A program made the position numbers and the translations under genes. The notes below the pieces were generated by a model. The model was not told the DNA's origin. It was given only the letters and a program-made list of their open reading frames with translations, and made no database searches. From Lachnospiraceae bacterium (GTDB taxonomy: Bacteria > Bacillota > Clostridia > Lachnospirales > Lachnospiraceae): a stretch of DNA of 8,668 nucleotides. Shown here piece by piece: positions 6,100 to 8,668 of this stretch. Positions within the stretch are counted from its first letter, which is position 1; each line of letters opens with the position of its first letter. Location of the stretch: assembly GCA_900767585.1 (NCBI GenBank), contig CAAFZP010000051.1, positions 1 to 8,668 on the forward strand. Reading direction: 5' to 3'.

Positions 6100-8668
6100 A
6101 TGGAGAGAAAATCGAAAGCAAGCAAAGTGCATAGGAAAAATAGACAAAACAGCCGCGTATGGATCTTTATTCTTGCGGGAATGGTTCTGCTGTTTTTGAG
6201 TATTATTCTAGTTCTTTTAATGGTTGGCAATATTTCTGATGATTCAGAGGCTAGGGAGGCATCGGGTATAAACTCGACTTCTCGGTTGAACAGTGCTATT
6301 TTACCGGCGCATTTTACGGAGCGAAAAATTACGGATTCGGCATCTGCAAAAGCGGCAATCAATGATGCAGCAGAAGTTTTAGGAATTACATCCGTTGATG
6401 ATGAACTGGGTGCGGTGGAATGCAACACAGTATTGGGCGATACATATTATAGCTTTCAGCAAATGTATCAGAAAATTCCAGTATACGGAAGAAAGGTTAT
6501 TGTATCCTCTGATGCAGATTCTGATGCAGCACTTTTGTCATCTGGGTTTTATCCGATAGAAAATCTTTCAATCGAACCTAAAATTACTAAGGAGGATGCG
6601 AAAAGGATAGTCGTAGGACTTTATTCAGATGATGCGGTTGTCCATGTGGGAAATTTGGTAATATTTTCGCTGTCGGATACAGAACCGGAATTGACATGGA
6701 GTGTATCCGTTAAAGAGAAGGCTTCCATGGAAACCGTATTTGTATCTGCTATAGATGGCAAAATTATAGAAGCTTTTTCGAATAATCTTGAAGAAAGTGA
6801 AGCAGACGATGGATGCTTCACAAATGTGTTTTTTTACGATGCCGCGTATCAAGATGTGGATACTGATAAAACAACTTTAGAGGTGATTTCTAATGGAAGA
6901 ATAGTGGCAACCTACGACCAAGATGATGAATTTATTTCATTGGATGGCTGTCGATATATTGCGAGCGGAGGATGGAATCACATTAAATTGACCGATGAGA
7001 ATGGTGAAGTATATGAGAAAATTTGTAAAGGTAATATTTCGATATATACGAAGTCAGAGAAGCTTAAGCCGGTTGATATTGATTTGTTGAATACTAAAAC
7101 GATTTCACCAGCGTATGTAAAAATTTTGGCTGCTAGTAATTTTTATCGCGATGTACTAAAATATGATGCTTTTGGCGATGAAAATCGGGCGCTGGCTTTG
7201 GTTATAAATAACTCCAATAATGGCGACCCCCAAAATGCTTGGAGCGCTTGCGGTGAAAGCGGGATTTTTGCACTTATTTCCATTGGTTCAAAACGCTCAC
7301 CAACAATTGATGTCTTGGGTCACGAGTATACACATGCGGTGGCACAGTCGATTAGTCGGTTGAATTACAAGGGAGAATCAGGTGCTTTGGCAGAGGCATA
7401 TGGAGATATTTTTGGTGAAATTATTGAAGACTGGTATAATGACTCACCTAAAATAGTATATCGCGATATATTTAGGCACTGGGATACTCCGGTTGAGAGC
7501 AGCTTGAAATGGCTGGATGGGGACATAGCGTGGAGTATGGGAATGAATGAACGCAATTTAGCTACGCCACAAACAAATGGATTGCCTGTAACCTATTGTG
7601 GCGAAAATTGGCATGATACAGAGAATTCTAAAGACGACCATGGCGGAGTACACGCTAATTCTACTGTGATTTCTCATGCAGCCTACCTCATGACTCAGCC
7701 ATCTGTAGACGAAACAAAATATGAATCACTTTCGACATACGACTTAGCACAGCTTTTCTACAAGGCACTTTATGGAATCTCCAAATCGGATACAAATTTC
7801 AGCGAATTCCGAAACGTGCTTACCTATACCGCTTACTCCATGTGCCAAACTGGAATGCTGACTGCGAAGCAGGTTGCAATGGTGGATTGGGCTATGGGAA
7901 CGAAAGCGGGTATACCAAATTCACTATTTTTGAATGAAAATGAAAGCAGCATTGTATCGATTGATGGACAGGCTAAACTTTATGTCTATGCGGATGACGG
8001 AACCTTGTGCGACAATTATGACCTGCATATTACACGGCTGGATATGGATACTTTGCCAGTGGAGTATGATGAAAATTTGCCAAGAACCGTATCTTATGAT
8101 TACTCGGTTCGGAAAGCAGACGCATTTCAAATTGACCTGACTCCGGGCAATTATGAATTTGTTCTGACAGATCCGAGGGGACAAGAACCATCAGAAATTG
8201 AATATCTTCGTGTCTTGGAGCGGGATGGACTGAAAGGCTATCCATTCTATCCCGGATTCAAAAATTCAGACGACCTTTCGTTTGAGCCAAGCGGTGAGCA
8301 CCAGTACAAAATTTTTTATGATACGCTGACTTGGGAAGAAGCAAAAGCCGCCTGTGAAGCTATGGGTGGGCATCTCGCAACCATCACTTCGGAAGAAGAA
8401 CAGCAGGAATTGAATTCTTACAATGGTGGAAATCATAACCTTTGGATCGGCGGTTACAAAAATGCGGAAGGCCAATGGTGCTGGGTGACAGGTGAGCCGT
8501 GGGAGTACGAAAATTGGGGAGATGGAGAACCCAATAATTCCAGTAATGTGGTTGCGGATGAAAATTGTGTAGCTATGTGGCCGGAAAAATGGAACGACTT
8601 GGCAAACAGTAATACATATGAACAGGGCGGCTACATTTGTGAATGGGAAGCATCCGATGTGGCCGAGG
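6100..8668 (+). CDS. Membrane-anchored M4 (thermolysin-type) metallopeptidase with C-type lectin domain, 3' end outside window
   Basis: At least 856 codons are open to the window edge. A TAG at 6088-6090 in frame and lack of GTG/TTG starts fix ATG 6100, although the ribosome site is poor. Order: basic N-terminus; one long helix (20-43) without lipobox, probably an anchor; propeptide with an FTP-like motif YYSFQQMYQKIPVYGRK (116-132); a PepSY-like stretch up to about 240; M4 peptidase (about 340-600). Zinc ligands are H408 and H412 (HEYTH, catalytic E409) and E432 (GESGALAEAYGDIFG), 20 residues after H412 exactly as in thermolysin. H518 in GGVHANS matches the transition-state His231. A beta-rich module follows (about 615-725, LTPGNYEFVLTD at 680-691), then a C-type lectin domain (about 734-850) with WIGG (782-785), EPN (810-812), WND (831-833) and C752/C847. 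EPN is the mannose-type calcium/sugar signature. It is probably a surface protease targeted to glycans or glycoproteins. Confidence 0.95.
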   Translation, partial: MERKSKASKVHRKNRQNSRVWIFILAGMVLLFLSIILVLLMVGNISDDSEAREASGINSTSRLNSAILPAHFTERKITDSASAKAAINDAAEVLGITSVDDELGAVECNTVLGDTYYSFQQMYQKIPVYGRKVIVSSDADSDAALLSSGFYPIENLSIEPKITKEDAKRIVVGLYSDDAVVHVGNLVIFSLSDTEPELTWSVSVKEKASMETVFVSAIDGKIIEAFSNNLEESEADDGCFTNVFFYDAAYQDVDTDKTTLEVISNGRIVATYDQDDEFISLDGCRYIASGGWNHIKLTDENGEVYEKICKGNISIYTKSEKLKPVDIDLLNTKTISPAYVKILAASNFYRDVLKYDAFGDENRALALVINNSNNGDPQNAWSACGESGIFALISIGSKRSPTIDVLGHEYTHAVAQSISRLNYKGESGALAEAYGDIFGEIIEDWYNDSPKIVYRDIFRHWDTPVESSLKWLDGDIAWSMGMNERNLATPQTNGLPVTYCGENWHDTENSKDDHGGVHANSTVISHAAYLMTQPSVDETKYESLSTYDLAQLFYKALYGISKSDTNFSEFRNVLTYTAYSMCQTGMLTAKQVAMVDWAMGTKAGIPNSLFLNENESSIVSIDGQAKLYVYADDGTLCDNYDLHITRLDMDTLPVEYDENLPRTVSYDYSVRKADAFQIDLTPGNYEFVLTDPRGQEPSEIEYLRVLERDGLKGYPFYPGFKNSDDLSFEPSGEHQYKIFYDTLTWEEAKAACEAMGGHLATITSEEEQQELNSYNGGNHNLWIGGYKNAEGQWCWVTGEPWEYENWGDGEPNNSSNVVADENCVAMWPEKWNDLANSNTYEQGGYICEWEASDVAE

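Noticed and set aside
7934..8140. Short + strand ORF starting with repeated Met/Lys inside the protease gene
   Set aside because: It lies in another frame of the protease/linker coding region, which has a continuous open frame with clear M4 and lectin motifs; no ribosome site or family resemblance supports the short ORF.
8300..8668. Lectin domain as the variable target of a diversity-generating retroelement
   Set aside because: No template repeat or reverse transcriptase is in the window, and the domain is a conventional C-type lectin (WIGG, EPN, WND) rather than a DGR-type variable domain. Downstream sequence is unseen, so this is only unsupported, not excluded.

Overview
The window reads as one strand of a low-to-moderate GC Bacillota genome, most likely a gut-type Clostridia (Oscillospiraceae/Ruminococcaceae or Lachnospiraceae). 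The basis is the AAGGAG-type ribosome sites, the tightly packed same-strand genes, a soluble kinase of the 'GQGGFGITYLA...IKEYFP' type and a double-glycine leader peptide. The taxon is an inference from style; no rRNA or marker gene is present. Every gene I can support lies on the + strand, and there is no gene-free stretch over 300 bases.

Positions 1-5600 look like one phospho-signalling operon. In order it holds the C-terminal part of a TPR protein (entering from upstream), a 45-residue single-pass membrane peptide, a PP2C phosphatase, a four-helix membrane protein ending in an FHA (phosphothreonine-reading) domain, a soluble zinc-ribbon/Ser-Thr kinase/FHA fusion, and a second PP2C phosphatase. 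Gaps are 14-35 bases, and the kinase and second phosphatase overlap by four bases (GTGA). The set contains a writer (kinase), two erasers (PP2C) and two readers (FHA), one of them fixed in the membrane. This resembles in logic the PpkA/PppA/Fha control of type VI secretion and the TerY-PP2C-kinase triads, but no secretion ATPase, VWA protein or WXG100 protein is visible here.

Positions 5676-5999 encode a 107-residue peptide with a classic double-glycine leader, the signal recognised by C39-peptidase ABC exporters. It sits 75 bases after the second phosphatase behind a strong ribosome site. A perfect 11-bp hairpin follows its stop codon.

From 6100 to the window edge runs a large, incomplete gene missed by simple closed-ORF calling because it has no stop in the window. 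It encodes a membrane-anchored thermolysin-type (M4) zinc metallopeptidase with an FTP-like propeptide, a complete catalytic site, a beta-rich linker domain and a C-type lectin domain with EPN and WND calcium/sugar motifs.

The working idea is that a membrane-linked Thr/Ser phosphorylation circuit is coupled to export or surface display of a GG-leader polypeptide and a lectin-bearing protease. The gene identities are well supported. The functional link between the signalling operon and the two exported products is inference from gene order only.
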